Below, piece by piece: positions 33,778 to 43,480 of a stretch of 64,000 nucleotides of DNA. The position numbers and the translations under genes were made by a program. This DNA is from Planctomycetota bacterium (GTDB lineage: Bacteria; Planctomycetota; UBA1135; GCA-002686595): assembly GCA_014237855.1 (NCBI GenBank), contig JABACD010000009.1:62001-126000 (forward strand), written 5' to 3'. The notes under the pieces were generated by a model. That model was not told the origin of the DNA. It saw only the letters and a list, made by a program, of their open reading frames with translations, and made no database searches. Numbering within the stretch: the first letter of the stretch is position 1; each line of letters starts with the position of its first letter.

Positions 33778-35547
33778 CTAGGGGAGAAACCCAATCGATA
33801 GGACGTGTCCGCGTGTTCGGTAGTACAGCGCGCCTTCGGAGATGGCTGGAGTCGCCATGCACTCCTCGCCGAGAGAATTGATCGCAAGCACCTCGAACGC
33901 ACCCATGCGAACCACGTGGACATCACCTTCCTCGCTCGCATAGTAGAGGTTTCCATTGGCAGCCACCGGTGAACTGGTAAAGCCGGTTCGCCCCACACCC
34001 AGGCGCTCCCGGTAGAGCTCCTGTCCGGATGCAGCCTCGTAGCAGGTCACGATACCCGCATCATTGCAGAAATAGACCTCGTCTCCGTATGCCAGGGGCG
34101 TCTGCATGTAGTTGCCTCGTCGCGCCTTGCCCCAGATCATGAAGGGCTCCTCATCCGGCTTGATCGAGAGTTCTCCAGTCACGTTGACATCCAATGCAAA
34201 GATCGGGGCCAGCATCCCGTGAGCGTTGGTGATGAAGATCATGTCCCCCGAGACAATTGGCGTGGGAACAGGGATGTCCCCTCCTCCGCTCAGACTCCAG
34301 AGCTCCTGCCCCGTCTCGAGGTCATAGCCAGCGGGGTGCTTGAAGCCATTGCAGATCACCTGAGAGCGGTCCTCGGTGATGTGCACGGTCGGTGTACTCC
34401 ACGTGGGCACATCAGCTCTAGCTGTGCGCCAGAGATCCTCGCCAGTGCGACCATCCAGGGCAGCGACAAAGCTGTTCTCCTGGTTGTCACATTGCAAGAT
34501 GACCCGACCTTCGGAGAGCACGGGCGAGGCCCCAAAACCCCACTGGGCATCGGGCATCATGTAGAACCCAGAGTCCATGGGTCCGAGATCACGCTGCCAG
34601 AGTGCGTTGCCGAGGTGGTCGTAGCAATAGATCCCTTCCCCACCAAAGAAAGCCACAACGCGGTCGGCATCCACCGTCGGGGAGGAAGCGGCATGACTAC
34701 CCTTGGGGTGGCGCTGGACGGCTGGCACCCCCTCCCAGCAGGTCTGGCTCCAGAGCGTCTCTCCAGTGCGCTTGTCCAGGCAGTGCAACTCGAAGCTGAA
34801 GATGCTCTCGTCCTCGATCGGCTTGATGTCGCCATAGAGCCCAACTTTCAATTCCTGGTCACCGTCCTTGCGGACGGCAGTGGTGATGAACATACGGTCA
34901 CCCCAGATCACCGGGGAGGAGTGGGCCAGCCCAGGGAAAGGGCGGCGCCAGCGAACATTGGTTCCCTCCTCGAGATCCCACTCGGTTGGCAACTCGAGTC
35001 CATCACAAATCCCACTGGCCTGGGGCCCGCGAAAGGAGGGCCAGTTCATGCATGACTCTGTCTTCTCCTCTTGCCGGACGACCCGCCCCCACATCTTTCC
35101 GCCATGGTCCTTGCCACTCCAGATCCCGACGTACTCATCACCGTGAAAGAGAACCCGGGCGGTGTAACTACCCAGCATCGGAAAAGACATGTCTGTCACT
35201 GAGATCACGGGAGAGTCACCAGCCCACAGCACCGGAAGCTTCAATCGAATCGGCACATGGCTCGCTCCGAATTCGATGCTGGCCTCGAATAGCCACCTGT
35301 CCTCTTCGGCCTTGCTGACCCTGGTGAGCGTGTAGCTATCCTCTTTCGGTGCCTCGTCAGGCTTGTCGCTCTGGGTGAAGAAACCAACCAGCCTGGCACC
35401 GGTCAGCAGATCGGCGAAGTCAGCCTCCCGCCTTTCAATCAGAGCTTGTTGATCATTGACAGCTTCGGGCTCTGCATCCTGGACAGGAAGAACCTCCCAG
35501 CCAGAAAGAACCGGGGCCACAAGTAGGAATTGGTACAGGGGCAGCAT
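33778..35547 (-). CDS. PQQ-like beta-propeller protein with extra N-terminal domain
   Basis: A 589-residue exported protein. The ATG at 35547 starts a signal peptide (LYQFLLVAPVLSG); the frame is open to 35607. Residues about 30-180 are an additional beta-rich domain (FADLLTGARLVGFFTQ ... LPVLWAGDSPVISVTD ... YVGIWSGKDHGG), which from memory resembles stand-alone secreted planctomycete proteins. The PQQ-like propeller follows from MNWPSFRGPQASG to the end, with blades such as HCLDKRTGETLWSQT and YDLETGQELWSLSG. The fusion may join a ligand-binding domain to the propeller. No catalytic residues can be assigned. Confidence 0.84.
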   Translation of the reverse strand: MLPLYQFLLVAPVLSGWEVLPVQDAEPEAVNDQQALIERREADFADLLTGARLVGFFTQSDKPDEAPKEDSYTLTRVSKAEEDRWLFEASIEFGASHVPIRLKLPVLWAGDSPVISVTDMSFPMLGSYTARVLFHGDEYVGIWSGKDHGGKMWGRVVRQEEKTESCMNWPSFRGPQASGICDGLELPTEWDLEEGTNVRWRRPFPGLAHSSPVIWGDRMFITTAVRKDGDQELKVGLYGDIKPIEDESIFSFELHCLDKRTGETLWSQTCWEGVPAVQRHPKGSHAASSPTVDADRVVAFFGGEGIYCYDHLGNALWQRDLGPMDSGFYMMPDAQWGFGASPVLSEGRVILQCDNQENSFVAALDGRTGEDLWRTARADVPTWSTPTVHITEDRSQVICNGFKHPAGYDLETGQELWSLSGGGDIPVPTPIVSGDMIFITNAHGMLAPIFALDVNVTGELSIKPDEEPFMIWGKARRGNYMQTPLAYGDEVYFCNDAGIVTCYEAASGQELYRERLGVGRTGFTSSPVAANGNLYYASEEGDVHVVRMGAFEVLAINSLGEECMATPAISEGALYYRTRGHVLSIGFLP

Positions 35548-35670
35548 GGATACTCTCTTGTGAACGATGTGGGGCGAGCACCACTCAAGCATCAGGGAGA
35601 TCCTCACTCAATGCAATATACAGCCCAAGGCCAGTGAACTTGCACGACCAGAACACAGCCGACGTAAAGC

Positions 35671-38600
35671 TCAGTCTTCACTCAAGACAGCCAGGGGCAC
35701 CCTCTGGACTGCCACTCGAGTAGCGAGCAACAACCAGGCGGTTCCGCTCACTGCGACGGCCAGGCACAGGAACCAGAATCTCGTCAGATCGAGCTCCGAA
35801 CCCGGAGCGCGAATGACAGGCAAGATCGCAACCAGTGCTGCCGAGGCTCCGGCTCCCAGCCCGAGCACCAGGAGGAGCCCATATTCGCAGAAGATCCACA
35901 ACCGTACTCTTGCCGATGTGAAGCCGAGAGCGGTTGCCAGGGCCAGCTCACGACGACGCTCGAAGGTGTTTCGCAGGAGAACCATTCCCAGGCCAACGCT
36001 TCCCAGCAGGAGCCCAAGCCCACCTAGCGCCTGAAAGATCGTCAGGTAAGAGTTCTGGACGGCGTGGAAGGCATCAAGCCGCTCACCGGTTGTTTCGGCC
36101 GCGAGCCCCAGGTCACGCAGTCCACGAGAGAGCTGGGCAGAGATCTCTGGAGCGCTCTCGATTGGAGCATCGATCAGGAAGACCCTGTGACCGCCCAGTG
36201 TTGGGAAGAGCTCCTCGAAGCGCTGTTCTTCAATCAGTAGCGCTCCCTGCAAGATCGAGTCCGCGACAGCCCCGACAATTCGTACCTCGAAACCCTGACC
36301 GCGCTCGTCGATGTAGCTGAGGCTCTCACCAACCCCCAGATGCATCTGCCAGGTCAAACTCGTCACATCACCGATGGCGGGTACGGCACCACCCTCCAGC
36401 GGCTCCCCCAGCAGGGCCCAGGGATCATCCGTCGGAGTGAGGGTCTCTACGAACTGGAAGGCCTGGCGCCGGGAGAGCTCGCCGCTGTCGACACCGTACA
36501 GTGCCGGAGCCTGCGGTCGCGCCAGGTTCAGGCAGCTGGCATCATCTCCCGGCAGCACTCGCATGGGGACAACGGCCACCTCCTCCATCAGAGCTGCATC
36601 CAGCCCAAGGGACTCGCGTCCAAGCGGATCATTGAGATCATGGACCACGGACAGACTTGACCGAGCGAAGAGCGTGAAGCCCCCGGTACCGGAGCTGCGC
36701 TCTTCGGGATCCAGGGTCGGGCCCAGACGATTGGCACCAACTGCAATCACCAGAAAGGTACCAATCCCCATCAGAGCCACGGTTGCCAGGCTGCGACCCG
36801 GTCGACGGCTGCTGTTGCGGAACCCCAGACCAATCAGGGTATGACCACCGCGTTCCCGTCCAGGCCCGCTGTGACGAAGGAGGATTCGACAGAGCACCAG
36901 GGCGCTCATCAACGTCAGAGCACCGGCAGCGAAGAGCGCTCCACCGGCAGAGGGCCCCGAGCTGGGGTCCACCACCAGGACGATCCCAAGGGCCGAGCTG
37001 AGGCCCAGCGCCGCAAGCACCCACCAGCGCCGAGGCTGTCCGGGGCCAGCGCCAGCTCCCTCCAGCTCCAGACCTCCAGCACTCCTGAGGAGCTGGCTTG
37101 CGGGAATCCCAAGGGCCTTGCGCAGGGCTAAACATGCACTTGCCAGGCTGGCAGAAACGGCCAGAAGAAACCCGGTGACCACGGTCATGGGCTGAGCGTG
37201 AAACTCAAGCTGCACACTGGCGATCGCATCACGCCAGACGGTCGCGAGCCCCCACAGAACCAGTCTCGTGTACCCCAGCCCAAGCAGCGCTCCGATTGCT
37301 GCCCCTACGGAGGCGAGTAGGAGCACCTCCGCGAGTAACAGCCGCCTCACGAAGACCCCGGAGAAGCCCAGAGCCTGAAAGAGGCCGATCTCGTCTCCAC
37401 GTTGCTCGACACTGAACAGGAACAGCTGGGCGGAGAGCAGGAGCGCCGCAGCGATCAGGAAGAAGGAGAGACCGAGAAAGAGGCCGCCAAAGTCCGTCGC
37501 CGCGCTCCCCCCCGCCAGTGCCGGTGAACGCACGTCCCGGAAGAACAGTCCGAGCCTGGCCGGGTCCAGTCCCTCACGAAGACCATCGCGCAGGGCCTCC
37601 TCACCCTGACTCGCGAAGCGCACCGCCGTCAGGGCCCCGAAGCGACTCGCCCAGAGCTCGCGTCCGGCGTCCAGGCTGACGAAGGCCTTCGGGGTTCCGC
37701 CGTGATCATCCCAGTACTGCTCGTCCTTGTCCCGGATGCGATCGAGATCCACGGGAGTGCCCGGCTCCCAATCACGACAGTTCTCTGAGTCGGCCAAACC
37801 TGGAAAGTCAGGCATCAGCCCGGGATCGTCGGCGATGCCCTCCATGGCCACGATCCCGGCCACCTCGAAGCTCTCGCTGCGTTCGACCAGCCGACGAGAC
37901 GCATCGATCACGTAGTAGTCCAGAGTGACCTCTTCACCAGCCGAGGCGTCGAGATCATCAGCGGCCCAGCTGTTCAGCAAGAGCCCCGCCTCGTCCAGTT
38001 CAGCCGTCAGTTCACTCACCGCCGACGGTTGCTGACGAGCTGCCTGGTTCAGGGGCCCAAGAGCACACACCATCGAGTAGGGCGTGGACCTGTCACTCAC
38101 CCGCAGCCCGTTCACGAAGTAGGTGAAGATGCCCTCGAGCGCCAACCCCGAGTACGACTCGAGAACGCTCAGGATCGGCTCGTCAAAGAAGATTCGGTCC
38201 GTGCTCAGCTCGCTCTGACCATCATCGAGGGCCTTCAGCTCTAGCTGCGCATCGGCCAGAGTCCAGTGCTCGGCCAGCGCCCCATCCAAGGCCTCGACAT
38301 CGGCACTCGCGCTGAGCAGCAGGTTTGCACGCCCCCCAACCTCGAGCTGCCCCTGCAACCAGGGGAGGTCAACGAAGGCATTGGCATGAGCGCTCGATCC
38401 TCCCCGCAGGTTGAAGTCGCCAAAAGCCTCGGCCGGCAGCACCTCGGCAATCCGCAATCTCAAGGCAACCGAGACATCCCCTGGCGAGAGCGCCATGTCC
38501 CTGGGCAAGGCACTGGGCCTCTCGACTCGCAGGACGAGCTGATCCCCCACTTCGAGCTCCAGGCGTCGGGCCATCTCGGTGTTGACCTGCACCTCTCCCC

Positions 38601-38976
38601 CTGCCGGTGGAATCCCATCGAGAACTCCTGGCGCCATTCGATAGAAGCGCTGGTCCACACCAAGCACCTGGACATCGAGCAGTCTCCTGGCTCCGTCCGA
38701 TGAGGAAGCCACCCCATTGATCATGATCGCGGGCGCGACTGACTCATCGATTTGCGCGGCCAGCTCCGAGCGAAAGAGTCGATCTCCCCCGATCACGGCA
38801 CTGTGAACCTTGCCAACTCTCTCGAGAGCACCACGCATCAGGCTGTAACCCACCGAGTCTCCCACAACCAGAGCTCCCACCAGGGTTGCGCTGGCAATCA
38901 TCACGGCCGCGACGAGCCCCAGATGGGTGCGACGGTAGTGGCCAAGCCCCTTCAGCACGAGGCCGAGAAAGCTCAT
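35671..38976 (-). CDS. FtsX-like ABC exporter permease
   Basis: A 1101-residue membrane protein with two FtsX-type halves. An N-terminal TM helix (about 19-40, VAAVMIASATLVGALVV) is followed by a large extracytoplasmic MacB-like domain, three TM helices near 500-640, a pair at about 660-710, another large outside domain about 750-970, and a closing group of TM helices (about 985-1095). It is much larger than LolC/LolE and closer to MacB-type duplicated permeases seen in PVC bacteria. It is coupled by a 4-bp overlap to an ATPase gene, so the two form a type VII ABC transporter, likely moving lipids, lipoproteins or peptides across or out of the membrane. Confidence 0.86.
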   Translation of the reverse strand: MSFLGLVLKGLGHYRRTHLGLVAAVMIASATLVGALVVGDSVGYSLMRGALERVGKVHSAVIGGDRLFRSELAAQIDESVAPAIMINGVASSSDGARRLLDVQVLGVDQRFYRMAPGVLDGIPPAGGEVQVNTEMARRLELEVGDQLVLRVERPSALPRDMALSPGDVSVALRLRIAEVLPAEAFGDFNLRGGSSAHANAFVDLPWLQGQLEVGGRANLLLSASADVEALDGALAEHWTLADAQLELKALDDGQSELSTDRIFFDEPILSVLESYSGLALEGIFTYFVNGLRVSDRSTPYSMVCALGPLNQAARQQPSAVSELTAELDEAGLLLNSWAADDLDASAGEEVTLDYYVIDASRRLVERSESFEVAGIVAMEGIADDPGLMPDFPGLADSENCRDWEPGTPVDLDRIRDKDEQYWDDHGGTPKAFVSLDAGRELWASRFGALTAVRFASQGEEALRDGLREGLDPARLGLFFRDVRSPALAGGSAATDFGGLFLGLSFFLIAAALLLSAQLFLFSVEQRGDEIGLFQALGFSGVFVRRLLLAEVLLLASVGAAIGALLGLGYTRLVLWGLATVWRDAIASVQLEFHAQPMTVVTGFLLAVSASLASACLALRKALGIPASQLLRSAGGLELEGAGAGPGQPRRWWVLAALGLSSALGIVLVVDPSSGPSAGGALFAAGALTLMSALVLCRILLRHSGPGRERGGHTLIGLGFRNSSRRPGRSLATVALMGIGTFLVIAVGANRLGPTLDPEERSSGTGGFTLFARSSLSVVHDLNDPLGRESLGLDAALMEEVAVVPMRVLPGDDASCLNLARPQAPALYGVDSGELSRRQAFQFVETLTPTDDPWALLGEPLEGGAVPAIGDVTSLTWQMHLGVGESLSYIDERGQGFEVRIVGAVADSILQGALLIEEQRFEELFPTLGGHRVFLIDAPIESAPEISAQLSRGLRDLGLAAETTGERLDAFHAVQNSYLTIFQALGGLGLLLGSVGLGMVLLRNTFERRRELALATALGFTSARVRLWIFCEYGLLLVLGLGAGASAALVAILPVIRAPGSELDLTRFWFLCLAVAVSGTAWLLLATRVAVQRVPLAVLSED

Positions 38977-39698
38977 GCGCCCGGGGAACCCGGGACCTCT
39001 ACACTCTCCAGCCGACCGTCGAGCAGCTCGAGCCTACGCTGCATGCTCGCCGCCAGCGCCATCGAGTGTGTGACCACCACCATGGCCAGCGCACGCTCGT
39101 CGGTGATCTGAGCAAGCAGCTCACCGAGTTCAGCGGCGGCGGCTCGGTCCAGAGACCCCGTCGGCTCATCCGCCAGCAGGAGATCGGGCTCGTTGATCAA
39201 GGCCCGCACCACGGCCACCCGCTGGCGCTCCCCACCGGAGAGTTCCGAGGGTCGATGAGCCAGGCGTCCTCCCAGACCGACGCGCTCCAACAGGTCACGA
39301 GCACGCTCTTCATGTCCACTGGATCTTCCTCGATCCGACTGCGCCAGGGTCGGCAAGAGCACATTCTCCAGGGCACTACAATGAGCCAGCAGGTGATGAT
39401 GCTGGAACACGAAGCCCACCCGACGATTACGAAATTCAGCCAGCTCCTGCTCGTTCAGGCTCGAGAGCTCTCTCTCCTCGAACAGCACTCGCCCTCGGTC
39501 GGGAAGCTCGAGGCTGCCGATGATGTTCAGCATGGTGCTCTTGCCCGAACCAGAGGGCCCCACGATCGCGACGGTCTCGTTGCGCGCCACGGCCAGATCG
39601 ATTCCCTCGAGCACTGGGAGCTCACCCCGCTCACCCGTGGTGGAAGAGAAGCTCTTGACCACCCCTTCGAGCCGCAAGAGCTCGGGTGCGGCGCTCAT
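38973..39698 (-). CDS. LolD/MacB-type ABC transporter ATPase
   Basis: A 241-residue ATPase for the downstream FtsX-like permease. Walker A GPSGSGKSTMLNIIGSLE, signature LSGGERQRVAVVRAL, Walker B LLLADEPTGSLDRAAA and the LolD-type RNRRVGFVFQHHHLLAHCS Q-loop are intact. The STMLNIIGSLE context is typical of LolD/MacB/FtsE. It overlaps both neighbours by 4 bp (the EamA-like gene upstream and the permease downstream). Confidence 0.9.
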   Translation of the reverse strand: MSAAPELLRLEGVVKSFSSTTGERGELPVLEGIDLAVARNETVAIVGPSGSGKSTMLNIIGSLELPDRGRVLFEERELSSLNEQELAEFRNRRVGFVFQHHHLLAHCSALENVLLPTLAQSDRGRSSGHEERARDLLERVGLGGRLAHRPSELSGGERQRVAVVRALINEPDLLLADEPTGSLDRAAAAELGELLAQITDERALAMVVVTHSMALAASMQRRLELLDGRLESVEVPGSPGA

Positions 39699-40246
39699 CG
39701 CGGAAGGTCAGCTGAGCTATCGATCGTCATGGCAGGAGCCTTGGCCGCCGTGGGATTGGGCTTGTAGAGAGTCACGAGAGTACCACCCAGGGCTGCAAGA
39801 CCGATTCCAACCAGGAACTGCCAGCGCAATCCTCCAAAGCCTCCTTCGGGTGGGTGCAGGCTGATGGCCACGATGGCGTTCACGATCGGGGCTCCTGCGA
39901 AGATGATCGACATCACCACCGCTGGGTGCCCCTTGGCGCCGAAGGCCAGGAGCACACAGAAGGCTCCGATTGCGCCGACCGTGCCCGCAATCAGGGACCA
40001 CTTCCAGCCGGCCACGGGCATGGACCATGAGGCTCCGTTGGCCAGGAGAAAGCAGGCCGGCAAGACCACTGCGATTCCCATGTAGGCCACGCCAACCATC
40101 AAGAAGGCCTTGTAGCGCCCGTTGACCGGATCACCCATGCCCATCTGGCCCATGTGAAGAAACACACCGTACAGTCCCCAGGAGGCGACCGTCATCAGGG
40201 CGAAGACGATCCAGAGGTTTCCGGTTCCACTCGATGAGTCAGGCAT
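39695..40246 (-). CDS. Short EamA/DMT-type membrane protein
   Basis: A 183-residue protein with about five TM helices (for example WIVFALMTVASWGLYGVFLH and WSLIAGTVGAIGAFCVLLAF). It matches one EamA-like domain of drug/metabolite transporters, which normally have two copies and about 300 residues, so it may dimerise or be an accessory. The stop overlaps the ABC ATPase start (ATGA), so it forms a coupled three-gene unit with the exporter, suggesting a shared substrate or membrane role. Substrate unknown. Confidence 0.72.
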   Translation of the reverse strand: MPDSSSGTGNLWIVFALMTVASWGLYGVFLHMGQMGMGDPVNGRYKAFLMVGVAYMGIAVVLPACFLLANGASWSMPVAGWKWSLIAGTVGAIGAFCVLLAFGAKGHPAVVMSIIFAGAPIVNAIVAISLHPPEGGFGGLRWQFLVGIGLAALGGTLVTLYKPNPTAAKAPAMTIDSSADLPR

Positions 40247-40279
40247 CGTTCGTTATCGATTGCTGGGGGTTTCGCTGGC

Positions 40280-40732
40280 TCAGGACTCGGCGGGTGCCGA
40301 CTGAATCATCCGGGTTACTTCTTCAGGAATCAGAGCGCCACGCATGCGCGCGTCGTCCTTCGACTTGGCAACGTGGGAAACAACCAGCTCTCCCTTGGCG
40401 ATTACCGGCCCCGGTTCTCCGCCATCGGCCTCATCAATCACACGAAACGAGAAGCTGTACTGGATCGTTCGATCGGTCATCTTGCCCACCAGCAGGTGGA
40501 CCTCGAGAAGGTCGGGGTAGTGCGCGGGACGCAGGTAGTTGCAGCTCGCGCTGACCCTGGCCCAGCCGACCATTTGCTCGGCGCCATTGTCGTGCATGGT
40601 CAATCCATGGGTTCGAAAGAACTCATGCTCAGCACTCTCCATGAACTTGAAGAAGTTCGTGAAGTGCATGATGCCAGCCATGTCCGTGTCCGGAAACTCG
40701 ACTCGGCGTGTTGTCTTGTACTCGTGGGGCAT
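40280..40732 (-). CDS. Acyl-CoA thioesterase, YbgC/4HBT family
   Basis: A 150-residue hot-dog-fold thioesterase hydrolysing acyl-CoA. The N-terminal family motif is present (FPDTDMAGIMHFTNFFKF), with the conserved catalytic Asp in DTDxAG and the following helix residues FMESAEHEFFR. The start is the ATG at 40732 (MPHEYKTTRRVEF); the frame is open to 40804 and an ATG at 40774 is possible. It is slightly longer than E. coli YbgC (134). It is separated from both neighbours and not part of the tightly packed operons. Confidence 0.83.
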   Translation of the reverse strand: MPHEYKTTRRVEFPDTDMAGIMHFTNFFKFMESAEHEFFRTHGLTMHDNGAEQMVGWARVSASCNYLRPAHYPDLLEVHLLVGKMTDRTIQYSFSFRVIDEADGGEPGPVIAKGELVVSHVAKSKDDARMRGALIPEEVTRMIQSAPAES

Positions 40733-40831
40733 GTCTTGATCAGGACTCGAGGGGGGCTTCCCCGGGGGCGACATGATATCCGCGCCGAGGCGGCACCGTG
40801 CCATCCAGCTTCGGAGGCGCCCGATAATGAG

Positions 40832-42148
40832 TCAGATCTGGGGGGAACTCACCCGGGCGCAGACCGCGGCCACCTCGGCTGCCATCCTGTCGGAGCTGAA
40901 AGCTCCACGGACAGCCTCCCGGCCACGACGCCCCAGCTCCGCGCGCTGCTCTTCATCCAGGAGCAGCTCCTCCAGATTCAAAACCAGGCCGTCAGCTTGA
41001 GCTGGATCGTAGAGCAGTCCACCACCAGTGGCCTCGAGCAGCTCAGGGAAGCCTCCATGCCGGGGCTGGACCACAGGGACCTCACAGGCCATGGCCTCGA
41101 GGAGGTACAGGCCAAAGGACTCGCCGTAGTCCGCAGGGACCGAGAGCAGGCTGAAGGACTGCAGCAGCTCGATCTTCTCGGCTCGAGTCACGTTCGGGTG
41201 GAAGCTGACTCGGTCCCGAATCCCTGCAGCGATCAGTCGAGTCTCAAGCTCTCGAATACCGGGGACATCCTCGGAGAGCTGAACGCCGACGATCACCAGC
41301 CGTACCCCGGGAACCGTACCCCGATCGACGAGGCGCATGAAAGCGTCCACCAGGGCCGGCAGTCCCTTGTCGGAGCACATTCGAGCAAGGAAGCCGATGG
41401 TTGGAGTCGAGGGTGCTTCGGGCGCCGGCTCGAAGCCCTCGAGATCGATTCCGTTCTGCACCACGTGCACCCTGGCCGGATCAAGGCCCAGCCGTTTCCT
41501 CATCAACTCTCCAGTGAAGTGACTGACGGCAATGAAGCCGTCCACCTCCCGTGCGCGGTCCTTGAGGATTGACCAGGCTCGATAAGAGTCCTCAGGTTTG
41601 AGTGCATCCAGGAAGGGTTGCTCTCCCTGCAGTGTGCAGACCATCGGAACACCAAGGTCCATGCGAAGCCGGCGAGCGAGGCCGATCAGCATGGCGTTCG
41701 AGAGCAGGATGACATCGGGAGCGGGCTGAGTTCGAAGCCAGGCCGACAGCTTCTCGAGCTCCTGAGCCTGCCGGCCCTCCTCGCCCATCAGCATCGAGAT
41801 GGTCATCTCTCCGAGGCCCGATGGATCCGTCATATTCCCCCGGGTCGACGCCCAGCGCAGCAACGCAGGTGAGTCCAGCCAGTCATGCACAAAGCGCGGC
41901 AGATGCCTCCACCAGCGAGCCTTCTGAAGCAGAAAGACGTTGATGCCCCCCATCCGCACATCCGTCTTCCCCACCGCCTGGTGCCCTTCGCCAGCTCCCA
42001 TGCCCTCTTCGAGCTCGAAGGGCAGGTAGAGGGGCACCATGACCGACTCGTGGCCTCCCCGCTCGAGAGCAGCGCCGAGGGAGTTGTCCCGCGTGCAGCT
42101 TCCACAGAGAAAGCTGCCAGTCCCCGGAGTCAGCAGGAGGATTCGCAT
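40832..42148 (-). CDS. GT4-type glycosyltransferase
   Basis: A 438-residue cytoplasmic glycosyltransferase of the GT-B fold. The N-terminus has a Gly-rich loop (LLTPGTGSFLCGSCTRDNSL), the middle has VVQNGIDLEGFEP and GFLARMCSDKGLPALV, and the C-terminal donor-binding region has the GT4 E-x7-E type motif in YGESFGLYLLEAMACEVPVV. The CGSCTRDN segment is common in GT4 enzymes of this sub-branch. The donor and acceptor sugars cannot be told. It is the last gene of the operon beginning at 53961, 12 bp after the HemN-like gene, so it may glycosylate the product of that pathway. Confidence 0.85.
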   Translation of the reverse strand: MRILLLTPGTGSFLCGSCTRDNSLGAALERGGHESVMVPLYLPFELEEGMGAGEGHQAVGKTDVRMGGINVFLLQKARWWRHLPRFVHDWLDSPALLRWASTRGNMTDPSGLGEMTISMLMGEEGRQAQELEKLSAWLRTQPAPDVILLSNAMLIGLARRLRMDLGVPMVCTLQGEQPFLDALKPEDSYRAWSILKDRAREVDGFIAVSHFTGELMRKRLGLDPARVHVVQNGIDLEGFEPAPEAPSTPTIGFLARMCSDKGLPALVDAFMRLVDRGTVPGVRLVIVGVQLSEDVPGIRELETRLIAAGIRDRVSFHPNVTRAEKIELLQSFSLLSVPADYGESFGLYLLEAMACEVPVVQPRHGGFPELLEATGGGLLYDPAQADGLVLNLEELLLDEEQRAELGRRGREAVRGAFSSDRMAAEVAAVCARVSSPQI

Positions 42149-42160
42149 CTTGAGAGCAGC

Positions 42161-43480
42161 TCAGACATAGCGCGACCCCTGGTGACGCTCGAGGAAGAAG
42201 GCTGGTAGAAGGCGATCGACCATCAGCAGCCCCGCTGGAGTCACACGCACCGTGCGCTCATCGAACTCCAGATATCCAGCCGCGCGGTGCTGCTCAAGAG
42301 GAGCAGCAAAGCGAGCCAGGACATCCACCCCAAAGGCTTCTTGGAAGTAGCCGAGCTCCAGCTCGCCCAGCTTCATCTGAAGGATGAACTCACGGATCAG
42401 ACGCTCCTCGTCATCGAGCGAGAAGGCCCTGGCGACGGGCACCTGCCCGGCCTCGACACGCGAGACATAGGGCTCGAAGCTCGACTCGTTCTGGTAGTGG
42501 CGCCCGCCCAGGTGACCGAAGGAAGAGACTCCGAGACCCAGCATGTCCGCACCATGCCAGAGGGAATCCCGGTAGACGAAGCGAGTCTGGTCGCCGCGGC
42601 AGGCGGTGTAGGCGCTGCTCTGGAAGTATCCGGCCGAGGAGAGCCTGTCGAAGATCTCCGCGGTCCAGCGCCTCTTGGTCTCCCAGTCGGCCACCGGCGC
42701 CACCTCGAGGCCTCCCGCCTTCATGCGCTGGTAGATCGTCGTGTTGTAGGGCACCTCCATCTGATAGACGGTGACGCTCTCGGGGTTCATCTCCAGGGTG
42801 CGCTCGATGCACTCGGCCCAGTTCTCATCGGTCTCGCCCACCATGCCTGCAATCAGGTCGATATTGATCGCCTCGAAGCCCACATCGCGAGCGTAGCCAT
42901 GGGTTCTATGGATCTCCTCGGCGCGGTGCGCGCGGTTGTTCAGCTCGAGGATCTCGGCGTTGAAGTTCTCAACTCCAAGACTCAGACGTGTGACGCCGAC
43001 CTCCTTCAAGGCCTCGACCTTGGCCAGAGAGAGGGTTCCAGGCTCGCACTCGAAGGTCACCTCCTGCACCTCGCTCCAGTCGACTCGGCCCTTGAGCTCA
43101 GCGAAGAGGCCCCGCATCTGCTCGGCGGACAGGTAGGAAGGAGTCCCCCCGCCGAAGTAGACGAAGCCTGGCTTGCGCCCCGCCAGGTAGGGCTGCTGCA
43201 GGTAGGCATCCAGCTCACCGATCACCGCGTCGAGATACCGTCGGATCTCGCTGCTGTTCTTGTCGGTGTAGACCTTGAAGTAGCAGAAGTCGCAACGCTT
43301 CCGGCAGAAGGGAATGTGCACGTAGATGCCGAGAGGCGGCGCATCCTCCGGTCGACCTGCGAGCACCTCCATTGCGCTGTCCACCTCCTCCGCCGACCAG
43401 TAGGCGTAGGGTGGGTAGTTAGAGATGAAGAGGTTGCCTACCGTTGTGGCCTGCTCTGTTCTGGTGCGTTCTTCGGTCAT
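42161..43480 (-). CDS. HemN/HemW-like radical SAM protein
   Basis: A 439-residue radical SAM enzyme. The cluster motif is CX3CX2C in VHIPFCRKRCDFCYFKVY (first Cys near residue 58), the SAM-binding glycine motif is YFGGGTPSYLS, and later segments (LSLGVENFN, INIDLIAGMVGET) match the coproporphyrinogen-oxidase family fold. It lacks the fourth Cys (CXC) of HemN/HemW (the sequence after CDFC is YF), so it should not be called a coproporphyrinogen dehydrogenase. It overlaps its upstream gene by 4 bp and follows aldehyde/alcohol dehydrogenase genes, so it may modify a lipid or small molecule of that pathway. Confidence 0.83.
   Translation of the reverse strand: MTEERTRTEQATTVGNLFISNYPPYAYWSAEEVDSAMEVLAGRPEDAPPLGIYVHIPFCRKRCDFCYFKVYTDKNSSEIRRYLDAVIGELDAYLQQPYLAGRKPGFVYFGGGTPSYLSAEQMRGLFAELKGRVDWSEVQEVTFECEPGTLSLAKVEALKEVGVTRLSLGVENFNAEILELNNRAHRAEEIHRTHGYARDVGFEAINIDLIAGMVGETDENWAECIERTLEMNPESVTVYQMEVPYNTTIYQRMKAGGLEVAPVADWETKRRWTAEIFDRLSSAGYFQSSAYTACRGDQTRFVYRDSLWHGADMLGLGVSSFGHLGGRHYQNESSFEPYVSRVEAGQVPVARAFSLDDEERLIREFILQMKLGELELGYFQEAFGVDVLARFAAPLEQHRAAGYLEFDERTVRVTPAGLLMVDRLLPAFFLERHQGSRYV

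Noticed and set aside
40373..41572. 399-residue plus-strand ORF
   Set aside because: Antisense to the thioesterase and glycosyltransferase genes, both with strong motifs.
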